From Strix aluco (taxonomy: Eukaryota; Chordata; Aves; Strigiformes; Strigidae), in NCBI RefSeq assembly GCF_031877795.1, contig NC_133971.1:9649973-9713972 (forward strand): a stretch of DNA of 64,000 nt, given 5' to 3'. The notes under the pieces are model-generated. The model searched no databases and was not told where the DNA came from. It was given only the letters and a program-made list of their open reading frames with translations. A program made the translations under genes and the position numbers. Shown here piece after piece: positions 61,094 through 64,000 of this stretch (its first letter is position 1; every line of letters begins with the position of its first letter).

Positions 61094-64000
61094 AAAATGC
61101 TGCAGGTGTTTGTGTCCTGGGTTAAATGCCCTCTAGTTCCTCGCTCGTGTTTGTTTGTGGTTTTGGGCACATCCTCCTGATGTAGAGAACAGAGATGTGT
61201 GAGGCTAGAAAGCAGCTTTAAGATTTTTATAAATAAAAATCAAAGGCTACATGTGTAATGGAGGTCATGCACTTACACAGTACAAAACTCTTTTATGGTA
61301 AGACTTTGGGGATTCATGGAGCCTGTGACTGAAGGAGGAGAGGCTGGCTTTTATCCTGGGATTGGTCCAGGTGTAATAAAGCTGCCTGCTGCTGTCTCCA
61401 GCTCCTTGGAAAACAGCAGGAGGTGTCCATCGAAGAGGGGAGAAATAAATCCACAGGTCTTGTTCTTGTTACATCTGTAGTGGAGGAATCATTCCCCCAT
61501 CTGCCCATGCCTCAACTTGAGTTAAGGTGATACTCAAGAGTTTTTGCTATACCTCTCATGCAGACTTTCACTTTGTTCACCATTTAAATCAGGGCTTAGA
61601 TTTTCACTCCTTTAAAAAAAATAAAAAAATTTAAAAAAAAAGCCAAAACAAGCACCACATCTGCAAACAGCAATTTAAAAGAAACCCTCTGGCCTCATCT
61701 TTCACCACTTCTTCAATTGCTTTTTTGCCCCATAAGGAGAGCTTGGGCATTTCCATTCTCCTGCTCAGCAGCAATATCATGCAGTGTTTTAAATCTAAGG
61801 ATTTCTCCTGATTGTGCCAGAGGCAGAGCAGATTACATCTTTCATACTTTGATGATTACAGCAAAGTTGCACAAGTTGGAGCGTGCACAGTGCATCGTGC
61901 TGTTGTAAGCAGGTATCATCACTGTGTGCAGGGCTTAAGTCAGAGCTGCACAGCAGGAGGAAGTCTAAGAGGTCCAGTCCCATGAAATTACTTTCACTGC
62001 CTGTAAGATAGGCCCAAATAATTTATTTTTCTGTGAAAGAATATTTTGTAGCCTATTTCACTCTACAGGTAAAAGCGGACTGAAATGTGAGGGATCAGGC
62101 TGCCAGGGCAGTAGGTGTTTCAGTGAAGACACTGGGTGTACTCACCACTCTCTCTTTTCTAGAGGAACTGGACAATACAGCATGGTGACATATAGGAGAA
62201 CTGAGGAACCATCTCATAAATATCACTGTATGATGTGATGCAGGATGCATGACATTCTGGAGAGGAGAGTTATAAATAGAAAATGTACTTTTCTTCAGCT
62301 GAAGACTTTATGTTTTTCCTTGTTAAATGTTTTGTAACTTTCTGTTGGAGATAGAAACCTATTAAAGAATCAAAAATACACCTTGCAGGTTTTCTGATTT
62401 TTAATTCTTACCCCACAGAAAACTCTTTAAAGCCAATGCATATGTGTGTGTGAACAGATCCTGTTTTAGTCAGTTTATTTTGGAACCATTTCATTTTCCA
62501 TGGGATGTTTCATTGTTTCTGCCTTCCTTGTTAAAGGACTGTTGTTAGTAGGCACTGAGGCCTGGGTACCCAAAGACACCTAGGTTGCTGCAGTGAGCAG
62601 AGACGCAGCTTTTGTGAAGGCACCTGGTTTGAAGAAACATGAGAAGGTTCATAGGAACACCCAACTGCAGCATGTGCTGCCCTGTGTAAGCAGAATATGT
62701 GCTTATCCTCCCTCCAGGCTGGGGCTACCTCCCAAGGGTCATAACAAGTTAGTGTCTATGTTACTTATACTACGTTACTTCACCCTGCCTTGGTGAAGCA
62801 AAATATAAACTCTCTGCTGAGGCTTGAGTGTTTACAGGTTATTTTCATGTGTGGTAGGTATGGACTGAGTGAGTCCAAGTGAGGACCTGGAAGAGCAGAT
62901 TAGGAGTAATCATGCTGTCTCCTTGCTGCGCTGCCTGTTTAATAACCCGCAGGTGGCACCTGTGCCTGTGTAATACAGGTCTTTCTAAAAACATCTCCTC
63001 AGTGGATACTTCCTGTGCAGGCCACTATCATTTTTCAGGATATACTAAATCCCATGGTAATTATTGAACATGTCAAGCGGTTCTCTGCAAAATGAGGAGG
63101 CTGTTCTGTGCCTCTGCCTCACTCTCCTCAGCTGTGAGGAGCACTGCAGGTCACGAGGCTGTCGCTGGCAGTCACTTCTGGGGTCACCGCTGCCAAGTGC
63201 ACCCACCGAGTGCAGGACAAATGGTTCCACTTTGCAGGACTTTTCAAGATAGCCAATTCTTTTTTTCCTGAAGTATGTGATTTATATTAATGGTTGAGCA
63301 GTGAATTGGCTCATGATGCAGGGAAATCAGAGGCAGTCTTTGCAAAGGTTATTTACCATATGTCTAAAAACCACAGTGTGTCATTGAGAAACAGAGAGAT
63401 CTTCTCACACAGTGTTCGTACATACAAAATAATATATTCTGGGGTTAAAGCAAAAACTCCAATGAACTCATCATGTTTGTTTGTTGGTTTTATAGTGCAT
63501 AGGTTTACATTTGGGTAACAAAAGTAGCAATCAGCAGCTCTTGGCTTTCGTGTATCAGATCTTTCCTAAATGGAATGCAAATACACTTTTGTAATATTTA
63601 GCTTTGGGTTGACATTATTTATTATATTCTTTCCTAACCATCAGTGCTGGGCACATCAATAAAATAAAAAGGTAGGGGAAAAGTAATGGTTTTTTTTAAT
63701 CAGTATTGCAGTAACTCATTACCTGCAGATGTTACAGCTTCATGTTCTTCTCGGTTTACTGAGCAATGAAAGTAACTCACTTCACATCTTACTGATTTTG
63801 AGCATTTTCTTGTTCATATTGATTTGGACAGTTTTCACTTTTCTTTCCGGATCTCTCTAGTATTCCGACAGGCATGTTATATAAACTGCAAAGTTCCCAT
63901 GCTCCCATGCACCAGAATAATATTTGATTTGCAGCCATGCAGAGACAGCTTGATTAAACCATTTTTTTTTATACTCAAGAAAATATTTTTGTTCCTACAG
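61094..64000. other. Non-coding stretch to the end of the window
   Basis: No gene recognised. A-rich low-complexity sequence lies at about 61612-61650. Confidence 0.45.

Overview
The window reads as vertebrate nuclear DNA, and specifically bird DNA. Coding sequence is sparse and split by GT-AG introns. The LINEs are CR1, the typical avian LINE, and include a nearly full-length element whose 3' end carries an ATTCTGTG octamer tail. Solo LTRs are present, along with partial copies of gene families that, as I recall, are multi-copy in birds (ITPRIPL1-like and TAGAP-like). No prokaryotic or organellar features, tRNA, rRNA or CRISPR were seen. Most of the sequence between the items below is ordinary non-coding DNA.

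Layout. (1) At 7.05-7.84 kb (+) are three spliced exons encoding the C-terminus of the small GTPase RABL2, including its stop codon; I found no upstream exons. (2) At 10.1-17.8 kb (-) is a GC-rich block with a frameshifted ITPRIPL1-like copy, a TAGAP-like RhoGAP copy spread over at least five exons with one in-frame TGA, and a C-rich CCCCATATCC-type satellite abutting it. (3) At about 21.0-21.5 kb is an isolated CpG island ending at a good + strand splice donor. (4) At 27.3-29.1 kb (-) is an intact two-exon, roughly 500-residue proline-rich protein with a basic C-terminus that I do not recognise. (5) At 38.2-42.7 kb (-) is a full-length CR1 with intact ORF1 and ORF2 in one frame, broken only by two stop codons. 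(6) At 45.3-50.5 kb (+) is an intron-containing partial duplicate of the poly(A) polymerase gamma gene (PAPOLG), about ten exons, with lesions concentrated at its 3' end. (7) At 51.5-54.4 kb the same satellite recurs in inverted orientation, with a second TAGAP-like copy that lacks the RhoGAP core but keeps flanking parts absent from copy 1. (8) At 55.0-55.3 kb is a 40-bp minisatellite. (9) At 57.7-58.5 kb is a solo LTR with a perfect 5-bp target duplication.

How the parts fit. I see no operon-like or pathway unit. The window is a mosaic of partial, intron-bearing gene copies (RABL2 tail, PAPOLG front half, two complementary TAGAP-like remnants, ITPRIPL1-like remnant), satellites and retroelements. 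That pattern suits a segmental-duplication-rich region such as a subtelomere, a microchromosome end, or the W or germline-restricted chromosome; the choice among these is inference. The best candidate for something undescribed is the intact proline-rich gene at 27.4-29.0 kb, followed by the PAPOLG duplicate and the paired TAGAP-like/satellite blocks. Assignments to named families come from remembered protein sequences, not from searches.
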